This document shows positions 1 through 8,248 of a stretch of DNA of 64,000 bases, in pieces. Both the position numbers and the translations under genes were made by a program. Origin of the DNA: Paraburkholderia tropica (GTDB lineage: Bacteria > Pseudomonadota > Gammaproteobacteria > Burkholderiales > Burkholderiaceae). Below the pieces are notes generated by a model, which was not told the DNA's origin, made no database searches, and saw only the letters and a list, made by a program, of their open reading frames with translations. The stretch is taken from NCBI RefSeq assembly GCF_900109265.1, contig NZ_FNZM01000002.1:434001-498000 (forward strand). Direction: 5' to 3'. Each line of letters begins with the position of its first letter. The stretch's first letter is position 1.

Positions 1-1250
1 TCGACTTCGCACCAGCCCGCGGCGTCGGCGAGTTCGCTGTCGCGGATGAAGTCGGGCGGCACCTGCGGCGGCACCACGTGAATCATGTCGAAGCGCTTTT
101 CCACGCGCGTGACGTTGCCGTCGGCGTCCTTCACTTCGAAGGTGGCCTTGCGCGCCGGGCCGTCGATCGCAACGAGGTTCGCGTTGAATTCGAGCTTCGC
201 GTCGTAGCGCTTCACGTATTCCATGAGCGGCGGCACGAAGGTCGGCACGCCGAACAGCACCGCGCCCGCGAGATCGAATTCGACCTTGATCTTCGAGAGC
301 ACGCCGCGCTTCATCCAGTGATCGCAGGCCAGATACATCGCCTTTTGCGGCGCGCCCGCGCACTTGATCGGCATGCCCGGCTGCGTGAACAGCGCGGTGC
401 CGCCCTGCATGCGCTGCACGAGTTCGAACGTGTACGGCGCGAGATCGTAGCGATAGTTCGAGGTGACGTTGTTCTTGCCGAGCGTTTCCTGCAGACCGGC
501 GATGCGTTCCCACGCGAGGCGCAGCCCCGGCGCGACGATCAGTTGGCGATAGGCCACGGACTCGCCGTTGGTGAGGCGCACGAGGTTCGCATGCGGCTCG
601 ACGCGCTCGGCGGCGGCGCGGATCCACGTCGCGCCGCGCGGGATCACGCTCGCCATCGGACGGCGGGTTTTCTTCACGTCGAATGCGCCGCCGCCCACGA
701 GCGTCCAGGCGGGCTGATAGTCGTGATGATCGTTGGGCTCGACGATGGCGATCCGCAGATTCGGCTGGCGGCGCAGCAGGCTCGACGTCACGCAGATGCC
801 CGCGAGACCGCCGCCGATCACGACGACGTCCCAGGCTTTCTCGTCCGCGTTCCAGTTGCAGGCGGGCGTGGCCGTGACGGCGGGCGCGACCGGTTCGGCG
901 ACCGGATGCGCGGCGGCGCTGGCCTGCGCGAACTGCCAGAGGTTGGTCGCGCGATTGCCGGTGCGGCAATAGGCGAGCACGGGCGCGGGCAGGTCGGCGA
1001 GCAGTTGCGTGAACTGCGCGATTTCATTGGGGCCGATCTTGCCGGGCGTGACGGGCAGCCAGGCGAATTGCAGGCCGAGTTGCTCTGCGGCTGCGCGGAT
1101 CTCGGCGGACGCGGGTTGCGTCGGGCCGCCTTCGCCGTCGGGCCGGTTGCAGATGACCGAGCGAAAGCCCGCCGCCGCGATCTCGGCGAGGTCGGCGGGC
1201 GAGATCTGATCGGCGCTCGCGAAGCGCGCGTCGTGTTGCACGATTTGCAT
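1..1250 (-). CDS. DUF442-sulfide:quinone oxidoreductase fusion (5' part; runs off the window)
   Basis: The minus-strand frame opens at ATG 1248-1250 and is still open at base 1, so the C-terminus is missing. Residues 1 to about 110 resemble the DUF442/TIGR01244 phosphatase-like or sulfurtransferase-like domain, with a C-x5-R type loop (CRTGNR). From about residue 135 a Rossmann motif (GGGLAG) starts an FAD-dependent pyridine-nucleotide-disulfide oxidoreductase region resembling sulfide:quinone oxidoreductase, with a later Cys in a CAGAPQK motif. SQRs oxidise sulfide at the membrane, pass electrons to quinone and produce persulfide or polysulfide; the N-terminal domain may handle the sulfane sulfur. 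It is the last gene of a minus-strand operon with two YeeE/YedE genes and an ArsR-type sensor, which supports the sulfide assignment. Confidence 0.85.
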   Translation of the reverse strand, partial: MQIVQHDARFASADQISPADLAEIAAAGFRSVICNRPDGEGGPTQPASAEIRAAAEQLGLQFAWLPVTPGKIGPNEIAQFTQLLADLPAPVLAYCRTGNRATNLWQFAQASAAAHPVAEPVAPAVTATPACNWNADEKAWDVVVIGGGLAGICVTSSLLRRQPNLRIAIVEPNDHHDYQPAWTLVGGGAFDVKKTRRPMASVIPRGATWIRAAAERVEPHANLVRLTNGESVAYRQLIVAPGLRLAWERIAGLQETLGKNNVTSNYRYDLAPYTFELVQRMQGGTALFTQPGMPIKCAGAPQKAMYLACDHWMKRGVLSKIKVEFDLAGAVLFGVPTFVPPLMEYVKRYDAKLEFNANLVAIDGPARKATFEVKDADGNVTRVEKRFDMIHVVPPQVPPDFIRDSELADAAGWCEV

Positions 1251-1278
1251 GGACTCGAAAACTCCTGAGTGGGGCAGA

Positions 1279-1710
1279 TTAAGAACGGCGGGTGCGCGAC
1301 TCGAACACGGCGAACAGCGCCATGCCCGCGAGCATCGCGGCCACGAACAGCCACGCGCGCGGCTGACCGCTCGCGGCGCTGACGAGCGCGGGACCGGGGC
1401 AGAAGCCCGCGAGACCCCAGCCCGCGCCGAACAGCAGCGCGCCGATGGCGAGACGCAGATCGATGCGCGTGGCGGTGGGCAGTTGCATGGGCGCGCCGAG
1501 CAGGCTCGCGGTGCGCGTGCGCGCGAAACGGAAAGCGGGTGCGGCGACGAGAATGGCGCCCGCCATCACGAAAGCCAGCGACGGGTCCCAGCGGCCCGCG
1601 AGGTCGAGGAAGGCTAGCACCTTGGCCGGGTTCGCCATACCCGAGACGATCAAGCCGAGGCCGAACAGCAGACCGCAGGCGAGGGCGACGAATGGGCGGA
1701 TTGCGCGCAT
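1279..1710 (-). CDS. YeeE/YedE-family (DUF6691-type) membrane protein, half-size
   Basis: This 143-residue hydrophobic protein has Gly-rich helices typical of half-size YeeE/YedE transporters (GLGLIVSGMANPAKV near residue 20). The family transports thiosulfate or related sulfur species across the inner membrane. It lies 3 bp downstream of the second half-size YeeE gene and 28 bp upstream of the SQR fusion, so all are probably co-transcribed. Two adjacent half-size units probably assemble into one channel, as is common in sulfur-oxidation operons. The substrate cannot be read from the sequence. Confidence 0.85.
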   Translation of the reverse strand: MRAIRPFVALACGLLFGLGLIVSGMANPAKVLAFLDLAGRWDPSLAFVMAGAILVAAPAFRFARTRTASLLGAPMQLPTATRIDLRLAIGALLFGAGWGLAGFCPGPALVSAASGQPRAWLFVAAMLAGMALFAVFESRTRRS

Positions 1711-1713
1711 TTT

Positions 1714-2229
1714 TCAGGCTCCGACGAGGTGCCGCGCCACGTAGACCGTGACGAAACCGGCGGCCATGAAGAGGCCGGTTGCGGCAAAAGAACGCAGCGA
1801 GCCGCGCGCGATGCCGCACACGCCGTGACCGCTCGTGCAACCCGAGCCGTAGCGCGTGCCGATGCCGACGAGCAGGCCCGCGACGATCAGCGTGATCGGC
1901 GACGCGGTGATGATTGCGGCGATGCTTGAAGCGGGCAGGGCGGCGCTGGCTGTCGTGGACGAAGCCGCGCCCGACGTCGCATCCGACGTGGCGCCGACAT
2001 TCATCCGCGCGAGCCACCACACCCAAGGCGCGGCGCACAGCCCCGCGACGAACGCGAGCCGCCACGCCCGCTCTTCCGCCGCATCGCGTACGCGTAGCAA
2101 GCCGCCGACGATGCCGCTGATGCCCGCCACGCGCCCATTGCCGAGCACGAGCAGCGCGGCCGCCGCACCGATCATGAGACCGCCCGCGAGCGAGGCGAGC
2201 GGCGTGAAGTGAGCGAGATCGATATTCAT
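1714..2229 (-). CDS. YeeE/YedE-family membrane protein, half-size
   Basis: This 171-residue multi-helix protein has the YeeE/YedE signature: a Gly/Ala-rich first helix, an ISGIVGGLL segment, and a GSGCTSGHGVCG segment whose Cys residues are characteristic of the sulfur-transport motif. I chose ATG 2229 because an AGGTGA ribosome-binding site precedes it; a GTG three codons upstream (2238) is also possible. It is the second gene of the sulfide-response operon, 25 bp after the arsR-type gene. It likely moves thiosulfate, sulfite or sulfane sulfur for the neighbouring oxidoreductases. Confidence 0.87.
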   Translation of the reverse strand: MNIDLAHFTPLASLAGGLMIGAAAALLVLGNGRVAGISGIVGGLLRVRDAAEERAWRLAFVAGLCAAPWVWWLARMNVGATSDATSGAASSTTASAALPASSIAAIITASPITLIVAGLLVGIGTRYGSGCTSGHGVCGIARGSLRSFAATGLFMAAGFVTVYVARHLVGA

Positions 2230-2254
2230 GGGCGTCACCTGGCCATCACACGGC

Positions 2255-2590
2255 TTACGCGGGGCGCGCCTTGAGGCGGCCGCAGTAGAGGCTCGACAGC
2301 GTCTGCATCACCTGGATGACTTCGTGGCTGGCGAGGCGGTAATAGATGTACTTGCCCTCGCGGCGCGTTTCGACGAGACCTTCCTCTCGCAGCACGCCCA
2401 GATGCTGCGAGAGACTCGGCTGATGCACGCCGACGAGCGCTTCGAGCTCGCCCACGTTGCGCTCGCCTTCGGTGAGCTGGCACAGCAGCAGCAGACGGTC
2501 TTCGTGCGCGAGCGCCTTGAGCAGCGCACAGCATTTCTCGGCAGATTCGCGCAGGGCGCCGAGCGCTTCGGGAGTGATCGGTGAGTTCAT
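2255..2590 (-). CDS. ArsR-family persulfide-sensing repressor (BigR/SqrR/YgaV type)
   Basis: This 111-residue winged-helix protein of the ArsR/SmtB fold has its recognition helix near residues 54-67 (VHQPSLSQHLGVLREE). Cys37 (in LLLLCQL) and Cys103 (in SLYCG) are 66 residues apart, the same spacing as the redox pair of BigR and SqrR, in which sulfane sulfur links the cysteines and releases DNA. It also has adjacent Cys20 and Cys21. I chose ATG 2590 over an upstream in-frame start (2629) because homology begins there. It heads the sulfide operon and faces the divergent persulfide dioxygenase, so it probably represses both promoters until persulfide accumulates. Confidence 0.88.
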   Translation of the reverse strand: MNSPITPEALGALRESAEKCCALLKALAHEDRLLLLCQLTEGERNVGELEALVGVHQPSLSQHLGVLREEGLVETRREGKYIYYRLASHEVIQVMQTLSSLYCGRLKARPA

Positions 2591-2680
2591 GGTCGTGCGG
2601 CGAATGGGCGCCGGTGAGCGCCGGATCAAGGTTCGGTCGGCCCGGCCGCGTCACAGCGTCCCGGACAGGCTGACAGTTTG

Positions 2681-2718
2681 TTGACAAACATTATATCCGT
2701 TCATAATATGTGTTTCAA
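2681..2718. promoter_or_regulatory. Interleaved divergent promoters with an ArsR-type operator
   Basis: On the plus strand TTGACA (2681-2686) is followed after 17 bp by TAATAT (2704-2709), pointing to the dioxygenase gene. On the minus strand TTGAAA (2718-2713) is followed after 17 bp by TATAAT (2695-2690), pointing to the arsR-type gene. Between and over both lies ATTAT-N8-ATAAT (2690-2707), a spacing like the operators of persulfide-sensing ArsR repressors. One bound repressor would cover both -10 elements. The promoter calls are by eye. Confidence 0.65.
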
Positions 2719-2884
2719 TAAAGCATCGCGATGACGTTGTCGGAATGAATGCGTCGGCCCGTACGCCGCCCCGCAGTCTCGCGCGCGTTTTAGTCGCATT
2801 TTTCGAAAGGGAAGGCGTTGCAGCGTGTTCCGGCCGCTGCGCGCCGTTGTCCGAATCTGTCCGAGTTTGTCGTCTGGAGCACCC

Positions 2885-3790
2885 ATGTCCGAGTCCCCCA
2901 TCGCTGCCGCCCCCGTGACCCCTGCGTCCCCCGCGGCGCTCGTCGAGCCGTTCTTCGATCCCGCCACGTCCACGGTGACCTACGTCGTGCACACGGGGCG
3001 CGGCTCGGTGTGCGCGGTCGTCGACCCCGTGCTCGACTACGATCCGAAGTCGGGCCGCACGTCCACGGGTTCCGCCGACCGCGTGATCGCTTTCGTGCGC
3101 GAGTACGGGCTCACCGTGCAGTGGCTGCTCGAAACCCACGCGCACGCCGACCACATCTCGGGCGCGCCGTATCTGAAGCAGCAACTGGGCGGCAAGATCG
3201 CGATCGGCGAACACATCCGCACGGTGCAGGGCGTGTTCCGCACGGTCTTCAATCTCGGCGATACGGTGGCCGCCGACGGCAGCGAGTTCGATCATCTGTT
3301 CAAGGACAACGAGACCTTCCACGTCGGTCCGCTCACGGCGCGCGCGATGCACGTGCCTGGCCACACGCCCGCCGATCTTGCCTACCAGATCGGCGACGCG
3401 GTGCTCGTCGGCGACACGCTGTTCATGCCCGACGTCGGCTCGGCGCGCTGCGACTTCCCGGGCGGCGACGCGCACACGCTCTATCGCTCGGTGCGCCGTC
3501 TGCTCGATCTGCCCGGCGAGACGCGTCTCTTCATGTGCCACGACTACCCGCCCGAGTCGCGCGGCCCGGCGTTCGAAACCACGGTCACCGCGCAGCGCCG
3601 CGGCAACATCCATCTGAACGACAGCGTGACCGAAGACGCCTTCGTGCAGATGCGCACGGCGCGCGACCGCACGCTGGCCATGCCGAATCTGATCCTGCCG
3701 TCGATCCAGGTGAATATCCGCGCGGGTCGCATGCCCGAGCCGGAGGCCAACGGCGTGCGCTATCTGAAGATTCCGCTGAACGCGCTCTGA
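2885..3790 (+). CDS. Metallo-beta-lactamase-fold persulfide dioxygenase-like protein (Blh/ETHE1 type)
   Basis: This 301-residue MBL-fold protein has the metal motif H85-A-H87-A-D89-H90, then PGHTPADL, GDTLF and MCHDYPP, which supply the remaining His and Asp ligands. The pattern matches ETHE1-like persulfide dioxygenases and the Blh protein encoded with BigR, which oxidise glutathione persulfide to sulfite. I chose ATG 2885 because the conserved region starts shortly after; an upstream in-frame GTG (2825) only adds an unconserved leader. The putative mRNA leader is about 170 nt. It is transcribed divergently from the arsR-SQR operon, fitting the next step after sulfide oxidation. Confidence 0.88.
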   Translation: MSESPIAAAPVTPASPAALVEPFFDPATSTVTYVVHTGRGSVCAVVDPVLDYDPKSGRTSTGSADRVIAFVREYGLTVQWLLETHAHADHISGAPYLKQQLGGKIAIGEHIRTVQGVFRTVFNLGDTVAADGSEFDHLFKDNETFHVGPLTARAMHVPGHTPADLAYQIGDAVLVGDTLFMPDVGSARCDFPGGDAHTLYRSVRRLLDLPGETRLFMCHDYPPESRGPAFETTVTAQRRGNIHLNDSVTEDAFVQMRTARDRTLAMPNLILPSIQVNIRAGRMPEPEANGVRYLKIPLNAL

Positions 3791-3811
3791 GCGGCGTGTC
3801 TCGACGATGCC

Positions 3812-3842
3812 AAAACGGCCCGCCCTCGCGCGGGCCGTTTTC
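3812..3842 (+). terminator. Rho-independent terminator after the persulfide dioxygenase gene
   Basis: AAAACGGCCCGC and its near-perfect inverted partner, with a short CCTC loop and a trailing TTTTC, form a strong hairpin 21 bp after the stop codon. The flanking A and T runs make it usable in either direction. Confidence 0.85.
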
Positions 3843-3944
3843 TTGCGCGCGCCTTGTCCGAAATTCGAAAGCATCTGTCCACACCACGGCATCCCGGCAA
3901 TCTAGACTGGTTCTCACGCTAGAACGCACTCACGGAGTCATGCC

Positions 3945-4913
3945 ATGAAAGCCATCCGTTTCACGACCTTCGGTACGCCCGACGTCCTCGAATTCGTCGA
4001 TCTCCCGACGCCGCAGCCCGCCGCCGGCCACGCACTGGTCCAGGTGAAAAGCGCGTCGGTCAATCCGAGCGACGTGAAGAACGTCTCGGGCCATTTCGAT
4101 CACACCGTGCCGCCGCGCGTGCCGGGCCGCGATTTCAGCGGCGTCGTGGTCGCCGGCCCCGACGAATGGCTCGGCGCCGAAGTCTGGGGCACGGGCGGCG
4201 ACATCGGCTTTACGCGCGACGGCACGCACGCCGAGTTCATCGAGATTCCCGTGGCCGCGCTGGCGAAAAAGCCCGCGTCGCTGACGCATGCGCAGGCGGC
4301 TTCGATCGGCGTGAATTTCGTGGTGGGCTGGCTCGGCACCGTGGATTACGCGCAACTGGCCGCGGGCGAAACGATCGCCGTGATCGGCGTGTCGGGCGGC
4401 GTGGGCGGCGCGGTCACGCAGATCGCCAAGGCGCGCGGCGCGCGCGTGATCGGCATCGGCCGCGAGGCGCCGGACGCGGATTCGCCGGCGGCGCGCCTGA
4501 TCGACGCCTTCGTGCCGATGGACGCCGACACCGCGCGCCGCGTGCGCGAACTCACGGGCGGCGCGGGCGCGGACGTGGTGTACGACGCGGTCGGCGGCGT
4601 GGCTTTCGAACTGGCGCTCTCGCTCGCCAAGCGGCGCGGCCGGGTGGTGGAGATCAGCGCGACGGGCAAGCGCCGCGTGGAGTTCGACCTGATCGACTTC
4701 TATCACAACGAAACGCAGCTGCTGGGCGCCGACAGCGCCAAGCTCGGCGTCGCCGACGCCGCGCCGATCATGCGCGCGCTGGCCGAAGCGTTCGACGCGG
4801 GCCGCTTCGCCGCGCCCGTGGTGGCGGCGCACTATCCGCTCGAACGCGCGAAGGACGCCTATGCGGCGGTCGCCGCGGGCACGCGCGGACGCGTCGTGAT
4901 CGACATGGCCTGA
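3945..4913 (+). CDS. Zinc-independent NADPH:quinone oxidoreductase-like (MDR family)
   Basis: This 322-residue medium-chain dehydrogenase/reductase has a GroES-like N-terminal domain (about 1-125) with ASVNPSDVKN and PGRDFSG motifs. Its Rossmann domain contains GVSGGVGGA near residue 150. The zinc ligands of alcohol dehydrogenases are absent, so a quinone oxidoreductase or enone reductase is likely. ATG 3945 has an upstream ACGGAG. It stands alone after a terminator, with XapX 40 bp downstream. The substrate is unknown. Confidence 0.85.
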   Translation: MKAIRFTTFGTPDVLEFVDLPTPQPAAGHALVQVKSASVNPSDVKNVSGHFDHTVPPRVPGRDFSGVVVAGPDEWLGAEVWGTGGDIGFTRDGTHAEFIEIPVAALAKKPASLTHAQAASIGVNFVVGWLGTVDYAQLAAGETIAVIGVSGGVGGAVTQIAKARGARVIGIGREAPDADSPAARLIDAFVPMDADTARRVRELTGGAGADVVYDAVGGVAFELALSLAKRRGRVVEISATGKRRVEFDLIDFYHNETQLLGADSAKLGVADAAPIMRALAEAFDAGRFAAPVVAAHYPLERAKDAYAAVAAGTRGRVVIDMA

Positions 4914-4953
4914 CGGACGTGATGAACCGGACGCAAGGGCGGGGAGCGCAACG

Positions 4954-5130
4954 ATGAAGGCTTATCTGGTTTCGTTCGCGGTGGGCGCGCTTGCGGGCCT
5001 GCTCTACAGCTTGCTCGACGTGAAGTCGCCGGCGCCGCCCACGATCGCGCTCGTCGGCCTGCTGGGCATGCTGGCCGGCGAACACGCGATCGGCTTCGTG
5101 CGCACCTGTCTCGCGCACCTCGCGGGTTAG
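4954..5130 (+). CDS. XapX-domain (DUF1427) small membrane protein
   Basis: This short gene encodes 58 residues beginning MKAYLVSFAVGALAGLLYS and containing the SPAPPTIALVGLLGMLAGE core of the XapX family. Two hydrophobic segments flank the Pro-rich turn, which predicts an inner-membrane protein. The function of the family is not established. A GGGGAG ribosome-binding site precedes the ATG. It may share a transcript with the quinone oxidoreductase 40 bp upstream. Confidence 0.85.
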   Translation: MKAYLVSFAVGALAGLLYSLLDVKSPAPPTIALVGLLGMLAGEHAIGFVRTCLAHLAG

Positions 5131-5184
5131 GCGGGCATTACGCAGGATCGGCGCGGGATCGACGCGATTTTTACGCGCGAAGGT

Positions 5185-5640
5185 TCAGGTTTCCGCGCGC
5201 ACGAGCCGCTCGGGCAGATGCGTGCGCAGCGTGCGCGGATCGAGCAGCGCGAGATCCTTGTCGAGTTCGAGCGTGACGAGATGGCGCGTCTGCGCGTCGA
5301 GCGCCTTGCGCAGCGCGCCGAGAAACGCGGGCGGCGCGATCAGCGCGAGCGTGCCGTAACGCGCGTCGTTGCGCGCCTTCGCGAGCAGGGCCGCGACCTG
5401 CGCCGCGAACACCGTGGTTTCGTGCTCGTGATGCTGCGTGTCGGGGTCGCTCGACTGGCGGCCGGACCCGCCCGAGCGCTCGGTGCGGCCCGAGCGGTCG
5501 CTCACGAGGCTCTGTTCCTGCACGCGGCTTTCGGGATGAAGCAGCGTCTCGACTTCCTCGATGGCGCCGAGCGGATTATCCGTCGCGAAAATGCGTGCGG
5601 TGACGCGGTTGGCGACGACGACCCAGATCGTTTTCGACAT
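5185..5640 (-). CDS. Host attachment family protein (PF10116 type)
   Basis: This 151-residue protein begins MSKTIWVVVANRVTARIF, as in the family named for attachment to plant host cells. A charged low-complexity stretch (about 43-70, rich in S, R, G and D) precedes a C-terminal alpha/beta region resembling the eRF1-domain-3-like fold (LLAKARNDARYGTLALIAPP). GGAGG lies just upstream of ATG 5640, so I prefer it over the upstream in-frame start at 5667. The biochemical role is unknown. It is convergent with the XapX gene. Confidence 0.8.
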   Translation of the reverse strand: MSKTIWVVVANRVTARIFATDNPLGAIEEVETLLHPESRVQEQSLVSDRSGRTERSGGSGRQSSDPDTQHHEHETTVFAAQVAALLAKARNDARYGTLALIAPPAFLGALRKALDAQTRHLVTLELDKDLALLDPRTLRTHLPERLVRAET

Positions 5641-5916
5641 GCTTTCCTCCCGGCCTGAAACAGCCAATGCGCTGCGGCGGATGAGGCGAACGCCCCGGCC
5701 GAAGCGATGAGTGGACTCGCGCGGCGCGGCGCGAGCTACAAGGGTAGCGCTTCGCGCAGCGCAAAGGAGCTACGATGCACGCGCGCTTTTTCTCTGTGCT
5801 GCGAGCCTCCCGAAATTCGGGAGGATGATTCCCGATCGCGCGGGATTCTCTTTGCCGACGGTAGGCCCTATCTTGGTATCTCCAGCGCGCTGCCGCGCAG
5901 CCAGAAGGAGCCGAAG

Positions 5917-6537
5917 ATGGAATCGCCCGTTCACGCTTACCCGAGCGACGTCGCGTTCACGCCCACCGTGAAGGCGATGCAGACGCAGCTGGGTTCCCGC
6001 GAAATGTATGCCCGGATGGAGACGCAGCGCGGTTTCGGCACCGACCTCACGCCCGATATCGAGGCGTTCGTCGAGGCGCAGCGCAGCGTGTTCCTCGCCA
6101 CCGCGAACAGCGAAGGCCAGCCGTACATTCAGCATCGCGGCGGGCCGCCGGGCTTTCTGCGCGTGCTCGACGCGCGCACGATCGCGTTCGCGGATTTCAT
6201 CGGCAATCAGCAATACATCACGCTCGGCAATTTGACCGACAACGCGAAGGCGTATCTGTTCCTGATCGATTACGCGCGCAGGCGCCGCGTCAAGATTTGG
6301 GGCGAGGCGCGCGTGATCGACGACGACCCGGCCTTGATCGAACGGCTGATGCCGCCCGGCTACAAGGCGCGCGCGGACCGCGCGATCGTCTTCACGGTGA
6401 CGGCGTGGGATCTGAACTGCCCGCAGCATATTCCGCAGCGTTTCGAGGCCGCCGACGTGAAAGCGGCGCTGGACGAGCGCGACGCGCGCATCCGCGAGCT
6501 GGAGGAGGAAGTGGCGAGGCTGCGCGCGCAGCATTGA
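5917..6537 (+). CDS. Pyridoxamine 5'-phosphate oxidase-family FMN-binding protein
   Basis: This 206-residue protein has the split-barrel flavin-binding core at about residues 48-165 (VFLATANSEGQPYIQHRGG, then FADFIGNQQYITLGNL). The C-terminus is a predicted coiled coil (about 185-206, ERDARIRELEEEVARLRAQ). Members bind FMN and act as oxidoreductases of mostly unknown substrate. AAGGAG precedes ATG 5917; the longer in-frame extension upstream is not conserved-looking. A hairpin terminator follows. Confidence 0.83.
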   Translation: MESPVHAYPSDVAFTPTVKAMQTQLGSREMYARMETQRGFGTDLTPDIEAFVEAQRSVFLATANSEGQPYIQHRGGPPGFLRVLDARTIAFADFIGNQQYITLGNLTDNAKAYLFLIDYARRRRVKIWGEARVIDDDPALIERLMPPGYKARADRAIVFTVTAWDLNCPQHIPQRFEAADVKAALDERDARIRELEEEVARLRAQH

Positions 6538-6540
6538 GGG

Positions 6541-6580
6541 CGAAGCACAAACGAAGCACAAGCGAAGCACAAACGAAACG
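6541..6580. repeat. 11-bp tandem repeat after the PNPOx-like gene
   Basis: Three copies of CGAAGCACAA(A/G) and a partial fourth follow the stop codon directly and lead into the terminator hairpin. It is a small non-coding array that slipped-strand replication could change. Confidence 0.8.
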
Positions 6581-6602
6581 GCCCCGCGCGAAGGCGGGGC
6601 CG
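6581..6602 (+). terminator. Candidate terminator hairpin
   Basis: GCCCCGC and GCGGGGC flank a 6-nt loop. There is no clear T-run on the plus strand, so it may be factor-assisted or serve mainly as a 3' stabiliser. It lies between the PNPOx-like gene and the convergent entericidin-like gene. Confidence 0.5.
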
Positions 6603-6619
6603 GGGGCAGGCCTATCGCG

Positions 6620-6754
6620 TTACTTGGCCTTGTCCGCTGAATTGGTGATGGCGTTGCCGCCCTTCGAGATGTCTTCGCCGGCTCCGGCGATGGTGTTGCA
6701 GGCGGCGAGGGTGACGGCGAACAGCGCAAGGGCAAAAGCAAGGTAACGGCTCAT
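6620..6754 (-). CDS. Entericidin A/B-family small lipoprotein
   Basis: This 44-residue protein has a short hydrophobic signal sequence, a lipobox ending LAAC (Cys19), and a mature part N-T-I-A-G-A-G-E-D-I-S-K-G-G typical of entericidins. It is predicted to be a lipidated envelope protein related to the EcnAB antidote/toxin lipoproteins. GGAG lies upstream of ATG 6754. No partner ecn gene is seen beside it. Confidence 0.9.
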   Translation of the reverse strand: MSRYLAFALALFAVTLAACNTIAGAGEDISKGGNAITNSADKAK

Positions 6755-6947
6755 GTCGGCTCTCCTTGTGATGGATTCCCTGATCGCGGTGCACAACGGC
6801 GTGCGGTAAGGCGATGGCCGGCACCGGGCAGCCATCCGGTAAATTGTACCCGCACGGCGGGGCGCAGCGGGGCCATCTGTACGCGGAGGATGCGCGGCGG
6901 GTGCGGCAATTGCGCCGTTCGCCGCCGCTGCCACTGCCGTCGCCGCT

Positions 6948-8051
6948 TCAGGTCCGGCGCTGCTTGCGCACCACGAGCCACTTCGGCGAGCGAAAGCGCA
7001 CGATGCTCACGTAGAGCCACACGTAAGTGAAGGCGAACACCACCACGAAGCAGAACAGATGCAGCGTGTGGCGCCAGAACAGCGTGGCCGGAATCACGGC
7101 GATCAGACACAGCAGCCACAGATACGGCGACGTCAGCGAATTGCGGCGCGTGAGTTCGCGTGCGGTGCGCGCGCCCACGGCCCAGCGCATCAGGCGCTTG
7201 TAGACCAGCATGTGCAGATGCACGCCGTCGGGAATGCCGGGCGACATGCCGCGCACGAACTTCTTCCGGTAGATCGAGAAACAGGTCTCGAAGATCGGGT
7301 ACATGAACAGCAGCACCGGATACCAGGCCGAGACGTCGCGGTTGCGCATGACGAGCAGGATCGCCAGTTCGGCGAGCATGAAACCGATGAAGTACGCGCC
7401 GCCGTCGCCGAGAAAGATCAGGCCCGCCGGGAAATTCCAGATGAAGAAGCCCATCACCGCGCCCATCATGATCAGCGAGGCAGAGAGCACGACCGGGTCG
7501 TGCACCTGGAATGCCACGTAGGCGAGCGAGGCGAACATCATGAACGCGACCATCGAGGCGAGGCCGTTGAAGCCGTCGATGATGTTGACGGCATTCGCGA
7601 GCGCCGCGACGGCCAGCACCGTGATCACGCACGAAATGGCCGCGTAGGAAAGCAGGAAGTCGAGCGGCGGCACGCTGATGCGCGTGACCGCGATGCCGAG
7701 CAGGAAATACGCGAGCGCGGCGGCGGCCATCGTGCAGACGAGGCGCGCGAGCGGCGAGACCTTCTTGGTCAGATCCTCGACGAGCCCGGAGCCGAACGCA
7801 GGCAACCCGCAGGCGACGATGCCGAGAATGCCGCCGGACACGGTCGGCCAGGCGTGGTGAAGCTGCGCGGCGGCCACCACGAGTCCCGCCAGAATGCCGG
7901 TTCCGCCGATGCGCGGCACGGGCCGCGCGTGGAATTTCTGCACGCCCGCGAGATCGGAATCGACGGAAAACCTTTCATGCAGATGCGCGTAACGCACGAT
8001 CAGCAGCGTGACCAGCAGTGAAACGATGAAGCCGAGGGCGAAACTGAGCAT
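6948..8051 (-). CDS. WecA/WbpL-like polyprenyl-phosphate sugar-1-phosphate transferase
   Basis: This 367-residue polytopic protein has the MraY/WecA catalytic features: HARPVPRIGGTGIL near residue 41, NIIDGFNGLA with the catalytic Asp, FLGDGGAYFIGF, and a C-terminal HLHM loop. It transfers a (N-acetyl)hexosamine-phosphate from UDP-sugar to undecaprenyl phosphate and so starts a lipid-linked glycan. About ten transmembrane helices are apparent. The exact sugar is not readable. It is divergent from the GntR-type gene and about 4.3 kb from the second initiating transferase at 12324, so the region may start two different glycans. Confidence 0.88.
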   Translation of the reverse strand: MLSFALGFIVSLLVTLLIVRYAHLHERFSVDSDLAGVQKFHARPVPRIGGTGILAGLVVAAAQLHHAWPTVSGGILGIVACGLPAFGSGLVEDLTKKVSPLARLVCTMAAAALAYFLLGIAVTRISVPPLDFLLSYAAISCVITVLAVAALANAVNIIDGFNGLASMVAFMMFASLAYVAFQVHDPVVLSASLIMMGAVMGFFIWNFPAGLIFLGDGGAYFIGFMLAELAILLVMRNRDVSAWYPVLLFMYPIFETCFSIYRKKFVRGMSPGIPDGVHLHMLVYKRLMRWAVGARTARELTRRNSLTSPYLWLLCLIAVIPATLFWRHTLHLFCFVVVFAFTYVWLYVSIVRFRSPKWLVVRKQRRT

Positions 8052-8087
8052 GAAAGGTGAACGCCGGTCAAAAAGTTAAATGCGCGT

Positions 8088-8120
8088 TGAATGCGGGCTG
8101 AATGCAGCGTGAATGCGGGC
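8088..8120. repeat. Three 11-bp direct repeats in the divergent intergenic region
   Basis: TGAATGCGGGC, TGAATGCAGCG and TGAATGCGGGC follow one another without a gap between the WecA-like gene and the GntR-type regulator. They could be an iterated regulator site or a simple slippage repeat. Confidence 0.7.
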
Positions 8121-8248
8121 CGAAACCGCGATTATACAAAGGCGCCGGGACGCCTCCGTGGGCTGCCGGGCGCATGCGCGCCGACGGACGCAGGATTGGA
8201 GCGAGGTCAATACGGAGCCTTGCCGCGCTGCCGATAATTGCGCCGATC

